From Edaphobacter aggregans DSM 19364 (GTDB lineage: Bacteria; Acidobacteriota; Terriglobia; Terriglobales; Acidobacteriaceae), in assembly GCF_000745965.1 (NCBI RefSeq), contig NZ_KN050788.1, forward strand, positions 175,713 through 239,712: DNA of 64,000 bases, written 5' to 3'. Within the stretch, counting starts at the first letter, position 1. Each line of letters starts with the position of its first letter. The position numbers were made by a program, and so were the translations under genes. The notes under the pieces were generated by a model. It saw nothing but the letters and a program-made list of their open reading frames with translations, had not been told where the DNA came from and ran no database searches. Positions 48,902-57,810 of the stretch are shown one piece after another.

Positions 48902-50338
48902 TTAAAACTGTAATTGAATACGGGTCTGGAAGAACTGCGTGTTGCCTTTGAGATTGAATCGGTCAAGGCGTCCATAGCCATAGGCCATCTCCAGCCGCAC
49001 ATTTTCGGAAAGGTACCAGTTGACCATCGGTGTGACTCTCCCGAACGTGCCTCCATGCACATTGCCGCCGTTAAGATCGGTATAGGAGTATCGGAGCACT
49101 AATTCCCAGGCCCCTGGTCCTCCGCTGAACACGGTCCTCAACGGATCTATGTCCTTGAAATAACCACCGACGGTGTTGTAGGGGCGCGTCTCCCCGGTTA
49201 CCAACCACGTCGCAACCACGTCGCCTCCATGAAACATAGGATCGCCTGCTGACTTGGAGGCGACATTCTGGAAGTAGTACTCGCTACCCAGGAGCAAAGA
49301 CCTTCTACGGTAGTAGACCTCATATCCCTGACTGTGTGAGCTGCTTGCGGGGAATGAGCCCGTATCGATGAAATATGGCGCGATAAATGCTTCGGGCCGT
49401 GATCTGAGTCTGAGTTGCCCATCTACAGGCTTGCCATAGCGGAAGTTAGAGCCAATGTGAAACAGCGTGCCCTCCTCCTCTGAATGCACCGGAAGCCACG
49501 CAAGTCGTACGACCTCCTGGCTGGAATACGAGGAAAACGACTGTCCCTTAGACGCGACATCGTTGAAGTAGCCGATGTTCCACAGAAAGCCATGCTTTTT
49601 AGAATAACCAAGCCACTTGATACCGTCGGCCAGCAGCGGGATGCTCGCGTCGCTCATCGTGAATCTCTCCATCGTCCAGCCGTCATAGCCGACCATGACC
49701 TTGTTGAGAGAGAACCCCTCTTTTTGACGCCCAATGAAGAAATAGCTCAAGATCTTCGGAACTCCGAACATGACACCTGTTTGCCGCAGAAACCAGGAGT
49801 GAGTGGGGGCGTCGTACATGACCCCTGCGCACCAGGTTGTGGGCAGCTCGATACTGGGGAGTTTTCCACCCATAATGAAACGAAAATCACGGAGCTTCCC
49901 GTCGGGGGAGAGTTTTATCTGTTCTTTGCTCTCCTGGTCCTGAGCGAACGCCGCGTAATCAACTAGAAAGCCGGCGCCGACCCGGATGGTGAAGTGTGGC
50001 CCGTGATACTCATTCCAATGCACAAGTTCTCGCCGCCGCAGTAGAGGCTCGGCTGCCTCGAGTTGGTTCTCGAGATTGGGCGGGGGACCCTGGGTTTGCG
50101 CTGGAGTGGGGTTCTGAGCCGTGGTCTGCGCTGGAGTAGTGGTCTGCGCTGGAGTAGTGGGAGGAGGCGCCTGGGTCGAACTCTGAGCTGTGTCTTGAGC
50201 CGGCTCCTCCGTTGAATCGAGTGCCGGCGCAGGACGTGGACCGTCGGAGGATTGAGCGTGGGAGGGCTGCGGTCCAGCCATGACAGCGATCGCAAACTGT
50301 GTCAGCAAAAGCGCCCTTATGATGACACTCATAAACAT
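48902..50338 (-). CDS. Outer-membrane porin, OprO/OprP-like
   Basis: The protein of 478 residues has a signal peptide (MSVIIRALLLTQFAIAVMAGPQPSHAQ), a low-complexity proline/threonine/glutamine linker with repeats of TPAQTT (about residues 45-85) and then a beta-barrel that ends in QFFQTRIQLQF. A final phenylalanine is the usual signal for outer-membrane insertion. The barrel shows alternating aromatic strands as in phosphate-selective porins O and P. It follows the asparaginase gene by only 19 bases in the same direction, so it may bring substrates such as asparagine to the periplasm. Two adjacent starts, 50338 and 50332, are possible. Confidence 0.85.
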   Translation of the reverse strand: MFMSVIIRALLLTQFAIAVMAGPQPSHAQSSDGPRPAPALDSTEEPAQDTAQSSTQAPPPTTPAQTTTPAQTTAQNPTPAQTQGPPPNLENQLEAAEPLLRRRELVHWNEYHGPHFTIRVGAGFLVDYAAFAQDQESKEQIKLSPDGKLRDFRFIMGGKLPSIELPTTWCAGVMYDAPTHSWFLRQTGVMFGVPKILSYFFIGRQKEGFSLNKVMVGYDGWTMERFTMSDASIPLLADGIKWLGYSKKHGFLWNIGYFNDVASKGQSFSSYSSQEVVRLAWLPVHSEEEGTLFHIGSNFRYGKPVDGQLRLRSRPEAFIAPYFIDTGSFPASSSHSQGYEVYYRRRSLLLGSEYYFQNVASKSAGDPMFHGGDVVATWLVTGETRPYNTVGGYFKDIDPLRTVFSGGPGAWELVLRYSYTDLNGGNVHGGTFGRVTPMVNWYLSENVRLEMAYGYGRLDRFNLKGNTQFFQTRIQLQF

Positions 50339-50357
50339 CGCCCTGACGTTCTTCCAC

Positions 50358-51428
50358 TTAGTACGTAGTGAAGATCTGTTGAATCTCCGAGGCCGGACGC
50401 GGCTTCAGCAGCACTAGCGACAGAAGGATGCGCGACTTCTGTGGATTCAGTTCATCCGAGGCGACAAAGCCAAGTTCGTCATCATTCAACTCCACGTTGC
50501 GGCCAACAAGTCCTGTGGGCACTCGGCTGCTTCGAACTACGACGACACCCTTCTTCACCGCCCGCGCAGCGGCGTCCACGGAAACTTTATTCATGTTTCC
50601 GTTGCCGACGCCGGCGATAACAATGCCTTTGGCGCCATTCGCGGCGCTGGCGTCAATCAGATCTGGAGACATATCCACATCGGCAAAGATAATGTCGACG
50701 CGGGGAAGCTTAGTGACTTGAGCGACGTCGAACTCGCTAGCCGTCGTGTGCTTCCATGGTGGAGTGTTATAGAAATCGCTCTTACCGTAAGAGACGACAC
50801 CGACCAGTCCGCGCAAGGGGGACAAGAAGGTTTGAACGTCGGTGGTACTGGTCTTCGTCAATGAGTGTGCTGCGTGAATATGATCATTCATGATCACAAG
50901 GACTCCGCGACCTTTGGCCCTGGGATCACCGGCCACGGCCACAGCGTTATACAGATTGAGCGGACCGTCAGCACTGACAGCCGTCGACGGTCTCATGGAG
51001 CCCACCAGGACAACCGGTTTGTCGCTCTTCACGACCAGATTGAGAAAGTAGGCCGTCTCTTCCATGGTGTCTGTGCCGTGAGTGATCACGATGCCGTCGA
51101 CATCATTGGTCGGCAGAAGTTCATTGATGCGTTTGGCGACCTTCAACATGATGTCGAATGACATATCCTGCGATCCGACGTTTGCGATCTGCTCACCTTT
51201 GATGTTGGCGAGGTCCTTGATCCCCGGAACGGCATTCACCATCGCATCAATCGTGACGGCTCCAGAGGTGTAAGCGGATTGCGTGCCGGTGGCGGCGGCA
51301 CCTGCAATCGTGCCACCGGTTGCGAGGATGACGATGTTCGGCTTCTTACCCTGGGTCACAGCCTGCTGGCAAGGAACGATGATGACCACAATAAGGAACA
51401 ACGCCCAGTGTCTGTAGGATCGCTTCAT
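50358..51428 (-). CDS. ansB: Periplasmic L-asparaginase (type II)
   Basis: The enzyme hydrolyses asparagine to aspartate and ammonia. The protein of about 356 residues has a signal peptide (MKRSYRHWALFLIVVIIVPCQQAVTQ) and the two catalytic threonine motifs: ILATGGTIAGA (nucleophile) and IVITHGTDTMEETAYFL. It also has VLVGSMRPSTAVSADGPLNLYNAV and a C-terminal domain with GKSDFYNTPPWKHT. Export marks it as type II. Next to it lie an exported aspartase and an AspT-like antiporter, so it probably starts an extracytoplasmic asparagine pathway. Confidence 0.94.
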   Translation of the reverse strand: MKRSYRHWALFLIVVIIVPCQQAVTQGKKPNIVILATGGTIAGAAATGTQSAYTSGAVTIDAMVNAVPGIKDLANIKGEQIANVGSQDMSFDIMLKVAKRINELLPTNDVDGIVITHGTDTMEETAYFLNLVVKSDKPVVLVGSMRPSTAVSADGPLNLYNAVAVAGDPRAKGRGVLVIMNDHIHAAHSLTKTSTTDVQTFLSPLRGLVGVVSYGKSDFYNTPPWKHTTASEFDVAQVTKLPRVDIIFADVDMSPDLIDASAANGAKGIVIAGVGNGNMNKVSVDAAARAVKKGVVVVRSSRVPTGLVGRNVELNDDELGFVASDELNPQKSRILLSLVLLKPRPASEIQQIFTTY

Positions 51429-51479
51429 AACCACTCCCTCCGAAGCGCACGGCGGCGCAAATGCTCTTCTAATCCAGAA

Positions 51480-53000
51480 CTAGTTCGGTTTGTACTTGGA
51501 TTTATCCAGATTGGTCAGCTTGGCCGGGTCCAGCAGCTCTTTGATCTGAGCGTCGGTAAGGATGTGCTTCTCCCGAATGATCTCGATAATGCCTTTGCCA
51601 CTCGAGTAGGCCTCTTGTGCCAGTTCAGTCGCCTTGTCGTAGCCCAGAACAGGATTGAGCGCAGTGACGATGCCCACCGTCGTCTCCATGTAGTGCTCCA
51701 ACTGTTTCTCGTTCAGCGTGATGCCGTCAACGCACTTCGTGCGGAAAAGGATTGAGGTATTGAAGAGCAGGCTTTGCGATTCAATGACCGCAAGACCTTC
51801 GACCGGTTCGTACGCGTTGAGCTGCAACTGTCCGCTGTGAGCGGCCAGCGTTACGACAAAATCATTGCCCATCACGCGAAACGCGACCAGGTTCATCACC
51901 TCGGGAACGACCGGATTCACCTTTCCGGGCATGATCGAAGAGCCCGGCTGCAACGCCGGTAAGTTAATCTCGAACAATCCTGCGCGCGGTCCCGATGTCA
52001 ACAGAATCAGGTCACTCGAGATCTTTGAAAGCTTGATAGCAAGGCTCTTCAGCGCAGAGGAGTAGATGACGAACCCTTGCTGGTCCCAGGTAGCGGCCAA
52101 CATGTCAGGCGCGGGTACGATCGGCTTGTTGAGAAGCTTCGACAGATGCTCCGCAAACTTCTGATCGTAGCCTTTCGGGACATTGATGCCCGTACCAATC
52201 GCAGTCGCCCCCATATTCTCCGTGTACAAAGCCTTCTCGGAATCCCGCAGCAACTGAATCTCATTGTCTAGTGATGACGCGTAGGCGTAAAATTCCTGTC
52301 CCACCGTCATGGGCACGGCATCCTGCAGTTCAGTGCGGCCCATCTTGACGATCTCGATGTACGCATTTCCCTTCGCGCGAAATGACGCCGAAAGCTTCTG
52401 CAGCTCTTCAATCAGCTTGCCGTTTCGCAGAATGAACGCCACCTTGATTGCTGTAGGGTACGAATCGTTGGTGGACTGGGACATATTCAGGTCATCGTGC
52501 GGCTCAAGAAACTGGTACTCGCCCTTTTTGTGACCTGACAGCTCCAGACCGATGTTGGCGAGCACCTCGTTCGCATTCATATTCGTCGAGGTGCCGGCGC
52601 CTCCCTGGTACCAATCCACCTGAAATTGGTCATGATATTTTCCGGCGAGCACAGCATTGCATGCCTTCTCGATCGCATCCAGCCTCTCCTTTTTCATAGC
52701 CCCCACGTCATAATTTGCTTGCGCCGCCGCCAGCTTCACCAGAGCCCACGCTTCAACGAAGCCCGGGTAGTGATTGATTGCCACGCCTGAGAGCTGAAAA
52801 TTCTCGAGAGCTCTTTGGGTTTGCACGCCATAATAAGCGTCGGCTGGAACCTGTTTTTCTCCCAGAAGGTCCTTCTCTGTCCGCGTCTTGCCTGCAGTCG
52901 ATGGCGTTGTCTGCTGGGCCCACAGCAAATTGCTCATGCTGGACACAGCAAACGCAACTACAGCGGAAACCTTTAGCATTTGTAAAAGGGACGCTCGCAT
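51480..53000 (-). CDS. aspA: Aspartate ammonia-lyase with a signal peptide
   Basis: Aspartase converts aspartate to fumarate and ammonia. The core matches the family over its length: ERDLLGE-type start (EKDLLGEKQVPADAYYGVQTQRALENF), WYQGGAGTSTNMNANEVLAN, DDLNMSQSTNDSYPTA and the catalytic loop GSSIMPGKVNPVVPEV. Unlike the cytoplasmic enzyme, it starts with MRASLLQMLKVSAVVAFAVSSMSNLLWAQQ, a good signal peptide, so it should be periplasmic. Neighbouring ansB is also exported. ATG 53000 is preferred; 53024 adds MSGSNRRR. It has a two-block upstream element shared with aspT. Confidence 0.93.
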   Translation of the reverse strand: MRASLLQMLKVSAVVAFAVSSMSNLLWAQQTTPSTAGKTRTEKDLLGEKQVPADAYYGVQTQRALENFQLSGVAINHYPGFVEAWALVKLAAAQANYDVGAMKKERLDAIEKACNAVLAGKYHDQFQVDWYQGGAGTSTNMNANEVLANIGLELSGHKKGEYQFLEPHDDLNMSQSTNDSYPTAIKVAFILRNGKLIEELQKLSASFRAKGNAYIEIVKMGRTELQDAVPMTVGQEFYAYASSLDNEIQLLRDSEKALYTENMGATAIGTGINVPKGYDQKFAEHLSKLLNKPIVPAPDMLAATWDQQGFVIYSSALKSLAIKLSKISSDLILLTSGPRAGLFEINLPALQPGSSIMPGKVNPVVPEVMNLVAFRVMGNDFVVTLAAHSGQLQLNAYEPVEGLAVIESQSLLFNTSILFRTKCVDGITLNEKQLEHYMETTVGIVTALNPVLGYDKATELAQEAYSSGKGIIEIIREKHILTDAQIKELLDPAKLTNLDKSKYKPN

Positions 53001-53104
53001 ACGCCTCCTGTTCGACCCACTCATCTGTTAACGCAAGCTCACCAATAGCTCCGTTCCGGAGCGCGACCATCGCGTTATTGGACTATCCGGCCCTGACTTT
53101 GCAA

Positions 53105-53151
53105 GAACACTTCTACCGGGTAGGGCAGATCAAAACAACTAGTGAAATCCC
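53105..53151 (-). promoter_or_regulatory. Two-block element upstream of aspA
   Basis: In the minus orientation GGGATTTCACTAGTTGT is followed after exactly 19 bases by TAGAAGTGTTC. The same two blocks with the same spacing lie before aspT (54979-55025). Here the first block sits in an inverted repeat AACTAG-N8-CTAGTT (53137-53156). It lies about 105-150 bases upstream of the aspA ATG. Confidence 0.65.
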
Positions 53152-53188
53152 TAGTTCGCCCAGAAAGACTGAGATAGAGGCTAGATCG

Positions 53189-54898
53189 CTAGCTCCTATG
53201 CACCAGGAGCACAATGATCGAACCCCACAGCGCGAATAACACCTTGCCGACTGCATAGCTTACGCCATAGCCGAGAACCGGCACGCGACTTTCGGCTTTC
53301 TCCAGAAGGGCCGCTAAAGCAGGAGAGGACGTAGAACTTCCTGCACAGATGCCGAGCAGGATGCCTGGATGCAATCGGAAGAGAAAACGACCGGTGAAGA
53401 TCGTGATGATGAATGGAACCGCGCATGACAGGACGCCAGCAATGAGAAGTACCACACCGGTTGTGCGGACTCCGTGTACAAAGCCCGGGCCAGCGTTGAT
53501 CCCAATTGAGGCGACGAATGCTGCCAGGCCAAGCGAATCCAATAACCACACTACTGGTTCGGGTACTCTGCCGAAGACAGGCCGTAGCGACTGCACCCAC
53601 CCCATAACAAGCGCAGCCAGGAGAACCCCGACAGGGAGGCCGAATCCAAGGCTGACTTTTCCCACATGCAATGCAGGTAAACCGATCAGTCCTCCGATCA
53701 CGATGATCAGACAAAGCGGCGCGAGATCAGTCACATTGGACGCGCGCTGGACGGAACCGAGGCGCTCCGCCACGCGGTCGACGTGTCGCCGGGCACCGAT
53801 CAGCGTCAAAACATCGCCACGTTCGAGTACAACCCCCTCTCCAAGGGGCAGTTCTTCTCCCCCGCGCGTTACCTTGCGAATGAAGACTCCCCTGGTGGGA
53901 ACTTCCTTCTCCAGAACGGCAACAATCTCGGCAAAGGTCCGATGCTGCAGATCCTTCCGCTCCAGCACGTGATCCAGTGCTATCGCCGGAACATCCAATA
54001 ATGCGGGCTCGTCGATCTCGTAACGCTGCAACGGATTGCTGGAACTTCCGAGTACCTTCTGGCGTCCCGATAAAACGATACGATCCCCCGCCTCAAGTCG
54101 AAGATGGGGGTTGGCATCTATTATCTCCCCCTCTTTCTTCACCCTTTCTACGAACACGCGTTCAGGCGAGAAAGCGTGCTCCAATTCGGCGACGACCTCA
54201 CCATGCATGCTCTCCGGGAGCTTGTAGGCCCGCATAACAAACTGCTTGTAGGCGGAAACCACTCCGGGCTCCTCCGTCTTCATGCCCAACTCCTGCTCCA
54301 ACTTTTGGCATTCGGCGCGAAGGTCGATCCCTAGCATCCAAGGACCCATTCGAATGAGGACTACAAATGTTGTAAACAGCCCGACCAGGTAGGTAACCGC
54401 AAAAGCCACGGTCATGTCTTCGGTAAAGGCGTGACGCAAATCATCGCCAATCGCCAGCTTTCCGATCGCATCATTCGCCGTTCCCATCGTCTCTGATGAA
54501 TGGCCACTTCCAGCGAGGAGCCCCGCTGCCGTTCCAGCATCGAATCCAAGGACACGCGCTACCGCATATACCGTCAACAATCCGGTTCCAGCAAACAGGA
54601 TGGCAAGGACCACCTGGGGAAGCGCATTTCGGCGCAGGCCTCGGAAGAACTGAGGCCCTGCTTTATAACCGGCAGAGAATAGAAACAAAAGAAAGAAGGC
54701 GCTGCTGAGCGCAGTTGGGATCGTGATGCCAAGCTGCCCAACTGCAACGCCCGCCAGGAGGCATCCGACGACCGGTCCTAACTGGAAAGACCCTATCCGA
54801 ACCCGCCCGAGGAAATAACCGGCAGCCAACGCGAGAAAGAGGGCCAATTCAGAATGGCTTTGCAGAGCAACTCGTATCCATTCGATCGCCCTTGTCAT
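53189..54898 (-). CDS. aspT: AspT-type aspartate:alanine antiporter
   Basis: The 569-residue membrane protein belongs to the AAE (AspT/YidE/YbjL) family. It has two halves of five to six helices each (LALFLALAAGYFLGRVRIG… and VGLPALHVGKVSLGFGLPVGVLL…) around a hydrophilic centre of two TrkA-C-like domains (residues 210-385). A TrkA-C domain usually binds nucleotides. GLLAGSGHSSETMGTANDA and LGICAGSSTSSPALAALLE are the paired family signatures. It probably exchanges aspartate for another acid, and the gene context (aspA, ansB) supports this. It shares a two-block upstream element with aspA. Confidence 0.9.
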   Translation of the reverse strand: MTRAIEWIRVALQSHSELALFLALAAGYFLGRVRIGSFQLGPVVGCLLAGVAVGQLGITIPTALSSAFFLLFLFSAGYKAGPQFFRGLRRNALPQVVLAILFAGTGLLTVYAVARVLGFDAGTAAGLLAGSGHSSETMGTANDAIGKLAIGDDLRHAFTEDMTVAFAVTYLVGLFTTFVVLIRMGPWMLGIDLRAECQKLEQELGMKTEEPGVVSAYKQFVMRAYKLPESMHGEVVAELEHAFSPERVFVERVKKEGEIIDANPHLRLEAGDRIVLSGRQKVLGSSSNPLQRYEIDEPALLDVPAIALDHVLERKDLQHRTFAEIVAVLEKEVPTRGVFIRKVTRGGEELPLGEGVVLERGDVLTLIGARRHVDRVAERLGSVQRASNVTDLAPLCLIIVIGGLIGLPALHVGKVSLGFGLPVGVLLAALVMGWVQSLRPVFGRVPEPVVWLLDSLGLAAFVASIGINAGPGFVHGVRTTGVVLLIAGVLSCAVPFIITIFTGRFLFRLHPGILLGICAGSSTSSPALAALLEKAESRVPVLGYGVSYAVGKVLFALWGSIIVLLVHRS

Positions 54899-54978
54899 TT
54901 TCGACTGGCTCCTCTTCTCCCTTTAGCGGAAGAGATGATTCGACCCCCCTTGGCGGCCAAACTGTACCTAGATCTCCG

Positions 54979-55025
54979 GAACACTTCTATCGCGAAGAAT
55001 GGGTGTAGACAACTAGTGAAATCCC
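54979..55025 (-). promoter_or_regulatory. Two-block element upstream of aspT
   Basis: In the minus orientation GGGATTTCACTAGTTGT and TAGAAGTGTTC are separated by 19 unrelated bases, as before aspA. The element is 81-127 bases upstream of the aspT start. The gap that follows (55026-55356) holds no gene I can support. Confidence 0.65.
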
Positions 55026-55356
55026 TTATTTCATGAATAAGCAAAGTGGAGCCGCCATGCGGCGATACCGGGCCATGGATATCAACTTCGCCCCTGCCCA
55101 TCCGGCTTTTTGCACGCATCGCTCAGAGATACTTTGGGATAGACCCCCTAAAACAGATATTCCATTGGTAGGGAAAATGGCGGCGGCAGTTAGTCGAGTG
55201 AGAAACCTCCTCGACAGTAGCCACCAGGACATAGTTGCCATCCGTTCAGCAGTGCGATTGCTCGGGACCACACTCCTTTATCCTTCTCATACCTGCAACG
55301 TCGCCTAAACCTGTCACACGGAAGTGTGACGGGAGGAAAGAGGGACGACCTTGCAA

Positions 55357-56184
55357 TCAATGGGTCATCGCGTAGATGACATAGTTCACGCCGATCTTTG
55401 TTCCGAGTACGGAGAACTTTGTGGGATAGCTCGGATCATCGAGAAACTCCCAGGAATCACCGATATCGGAGTTTAGGGAGAGTGCGACCATCACTCTTCC
55501 TTTGTCGTCATAAATGCCCTTCCAATGGGCAACGTACCCGTCTTTTTTGTGTCCAGTGGCCAAATGCGCAGCGCCTGGAATCTGGAAGCGATCGTCGAGA
55601 TCGAAGAAGGTGTGAAAGATGGGGTCGTCGTTCGGTATGTCTACGAGATCACGCTCGGGGAAGACCATCTTCATCGTCTTCTCAAAGTACGCCTGTTCCT
55701 GGGATCCGTGGCAGTCGTCCGCCATGAAGAAGCCGCCGCGTAGCAGGTAGTCGCGCAGTTTCTCCGCCTGTTTTTCTGTTAGTCCCCACTCCCCTACCTG
55801 CACCGCATAGAGCCAGGGCCAGTTATAGATTTCGTCTCCATCGTCGAGGCTTACCGACTGTTCCACGGACCTGGCATCAACGTTCGTGAGACGCCTGACG
55901 GCGTTCGCCATCGCCCGGTCAGCACGTGGATAGTCCTGCGTCCACAGAGAAAGTCCCTCCTGCCAGGGACCGTCGAAGCGTCCGCGGTACCCGTCCAGGG
56001 GGCCCGGAGGAAACATCAGGCGGGCAAAGGTCCACTCGCTTGAACGGTTCCAGTCCAGAGGGAGCGGCATGTGCTCGCCATATTCGACGGAAGGGTACTC
56101 GCGGAAGCGCTGCTGCGCGAAGACCCCACCGGCCACTACACCAGCCACGGCAACGCACCATAGCGCTCTTCGCAGATGCTTCAT
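55357..56184 (-). CDS. Exported DUF4159 protein (paralog 1)
   Basis: The 275-residue protein has a signal peptide (MKHLRRALWCVAVAGVVAGGVFAQ) and a DUF4159 domain with RLTNVDARSVEQSVSLDDGDEIYNWPWLYAVQVGEW, EKLRDYLLRGGFFMADDCHG and the ending GVNYVIYAMTH. DUF4159 resembles class I glutamine amidotransferase-like domains and lacks a proven activity. It follows the multicopper oxidase gene by 25 bases in the same direction, so the two should be one operon. A paralog lies across the divergent promoter region at 57811. Confidence 0.9.
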   Translation of the reverse strand: MKHLRRALWCVAVAGVVAGGVFAQQRFREYPSVEYGEHMPLPLDWNRSSEWTFARLMFPPGPLDGYRGRFDGPWQEGLSLWTQDYPRADRAMANAVRRLTNVDARSVEQSVSLDDGDEIYNWPWLYAVQVGEWGLTEKQAEKLRDYLLRGGFFMADDCHGSQEQAYFEKTMKMVFPERDLVDIPNDDPIFHTFFDLDDRFQIPGAAHLATGHKKDGYVAHWKGIYDDKGRVMVALSLNSDIGDSWEFLDDPSYPTKFSVLGTKIGVNYVIYAMTH

Positions 56185-56209
56185 TGCGAGACCTCATGGA
56201 GAGCATCGA

Positions 56210-57640
56210 TCAAGCGTAACGAAACAGGGCTTTAAACCCGTAGTCCATGTGCTGCTGCAGATGGCAATGAAACAGCGAGAGGCCGGGTTGGTCGGCTGTA
56301 AAGTCGACCACGGCGCGACCAAAGTAAGGAACGACGACCGTGTCTTTGATGATGCCAGCTGTCTTCTTTCCATTGATCTCTATCAGTTCCCAAAGATGAC
56401 GATGAAGGTGCATTGGATGGGCATCGTCGGTACGATTGCGCATGACCAGACGATATCGAACTCCTTTTTCTAAGACGAATTCACGCTCGTGAGGATAAGG
56501 TTTGCCGTTTACCAGCCAGGTGTTGAACTTACCCGACCCGCCGGGAATCTTCTCGAAGATCATCTCAATCGTCTTGGCCGGTGGTGGAGAGGTCGAGACG
56601 GCGTTTCCAAAGATCGTGTAATCCCAGGAGCGGCGGGGAGGATCAATCCACTGAGGCTGGCGGTGCTGACCGGCGTACTCGACAACGAGGCCAAGTCCCG
56701 ATTCACGGACTATCTTTTCGGTCCCCCCGAGTATCCAGACACCGGGGTTAGTCATCTCGACGATGACGTCGGCGCGTTCGCCTGCACCGAGAAAGACAGA
56801 GTCGACTGACTGCGGCTTTGGCACGGGGTTGCCGTCGAGTGCAATCACATTCATCTTGTGGCCAGCGAGCGCCACACGCCGATTCTCGATAGCGCTGGCG
56901 TTTAGAAGATGGAGGAGCAACCGCTGGCCTTCGCGGACGCGAATCGGTTCTCCCGACCCCAGAATCTTGTCGTTGATGGAGTAGGTCATCGAGGCAACTT
57001 CGAGGCCGTTTGGGTCGGTGTTGACGGTTAATGGCTGTTCGAAGATCGGATCGTTGTGCGTATCGTCGTCGTCATCTTCCATCGTGCTGGTAAAGAACGG
57101 TTCCCAATCTCGTAGAGCCAGGAAGTGTTCCTGATCGTACTTCCCTCCGTCGTTTGGGCCTTCGACGTAGACGAATCCGAACTGACCCGTGAACGAGCCG
57201 CGGTGAAGATCGTCCATGGCCATCGCGTGCGAATGATACCACCGGCTGCCCGCGGGACCGGGGGTGAGTTGGATGATCTGCCGGCCGTGCGGCGGAACGA
57301 AAGGCGATCCCTCTTCTTGGGTGCCGTCCACCTCGGGCGGAATGAGCATCCCGTGCCAGTGCACCAGTTCCGGTGTGTCCGTGTCGTTGATTATGTCGAC
57401 GGTTACGGGCTTCCCCTCGCGCATTTTCAACACCGGTCCGGGCGCCATGCCGTTGTAACCAATGGTGGAGATGATGCGGGAGCGGTCCAGTTCAACCGTG
57501 ACTGGTGAGATGCGGAGGGTGTAATCGGCTTTTGCGGCCGCAGGAGGCACCGGTGCGGTTTGTCCGAGCAGGGCGACCCGCGAAGCTCCGGCATGGGCCA
57601 CCCCGAGTGCTCCGAGCTTGAGGAGATCGCGTCGCTTCAT
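56210..57640 (-). CDS. Multicopper oxidase, Tat-exported
   Basis: The 476-residue protein begins MKRRDLLKLGALGVAHAGASR, a twin-arginine signal, so it is exported folded. The three-cupredoxin pattern and the copper ligands are clear: HWHG, WYHSHA, HPMHLHRHLWEL and HCHLQQHMDYGF. The position of the type 1 copper axial ligand is phenylalanine, which usually means a high-potential site. It should oxidise phenols or metal ions such as Cu(I) or Mn(II) with O2 in the periplasm. The substrate is open. It is divergent from the second DUF4159 gene. Confidence 0.95.
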   Translation of the reverse strand: MKRRDLLKLGALGVAHAGASRVALLGQTAPVPPAAAKADYTLRISPVTVELDRSRIISTIGYNGMAPGPVLKMREGKPVTVDIINDTDTPELVHWHGMLIPPEVDGTQEEGSPFVPPHGRQIIQLTPGPAGSRWYHSHAMAMDDLHRGSFTGQFGFVYVEGPNDGGKYDQEHFLALRDWEPFFTSTMEDDDDDTHNDPIFEQPLTVNTDPNGLEVASMTYSINDKILGSGEPIRVREGQRLLLHLLNASAIENRRVALAGHKMNVIALDGNPVPKPQSVDSVFLGAGERADVIVEMTNPGVWILGGTEKIVRESGLGLVVEYAGQHRQPQWIDPPRRSWDYTIFGNAVSTSPPPAKTIEMIFEKIPGGSGKFNTWLVNGKPYPHEREFVLEKGVRYRLVMRNRTDDAHPMHLHRHLWELIEINGKKTAGIIKDTVVVPYFGRAVVDFTADQPGLSLFHCHLQQHMDYGFKALFRYA

Positions 57641-57729
57641 GAACCTGTCGCTCCCGATTTTGTCCTCCAGCGCGGTTTATGGCAAGGGCGTCATCAAAAT
57701 CAATGATTTCCTGCTACAAATTTCTGTTT

Positions 57730-57765
57730 GGTTCGTCTACCTGTCTATCAGACAGGGCACGAACC
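57730..57765. promoter_or_regulatory. Composite inverted repeat in the divergent promoter region
   Basis: An outer 7-bp arm pair GGTTCGT / ACGAACC encloses an inner perfect pair CCTGTCT-ATC-AGACAGG. It lies midway between the divergent starts of the multicopper oxidase (57640) and the DUF4159 gene (57811), as expected for an operator that controls both. Confidence 0.55.
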
Positions 57766-57810
57766 GTTTCTGGTACTCTCCTCATCACGCCACCTCATTC
57801 GGAGGTTCTG

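Noticed and set aside
50083-50165. DNA tandem repeats in the porin gene
   Set aside because: They are explained by the TPAQTT low-complexity linker in the protein; no separate element is needed.
55026-55308. Overlapping short frames on both strands upstream of aspT
   Set aside because: Neither has a convincing ribosome binding site or recognisable domain; their codon bias is poor.
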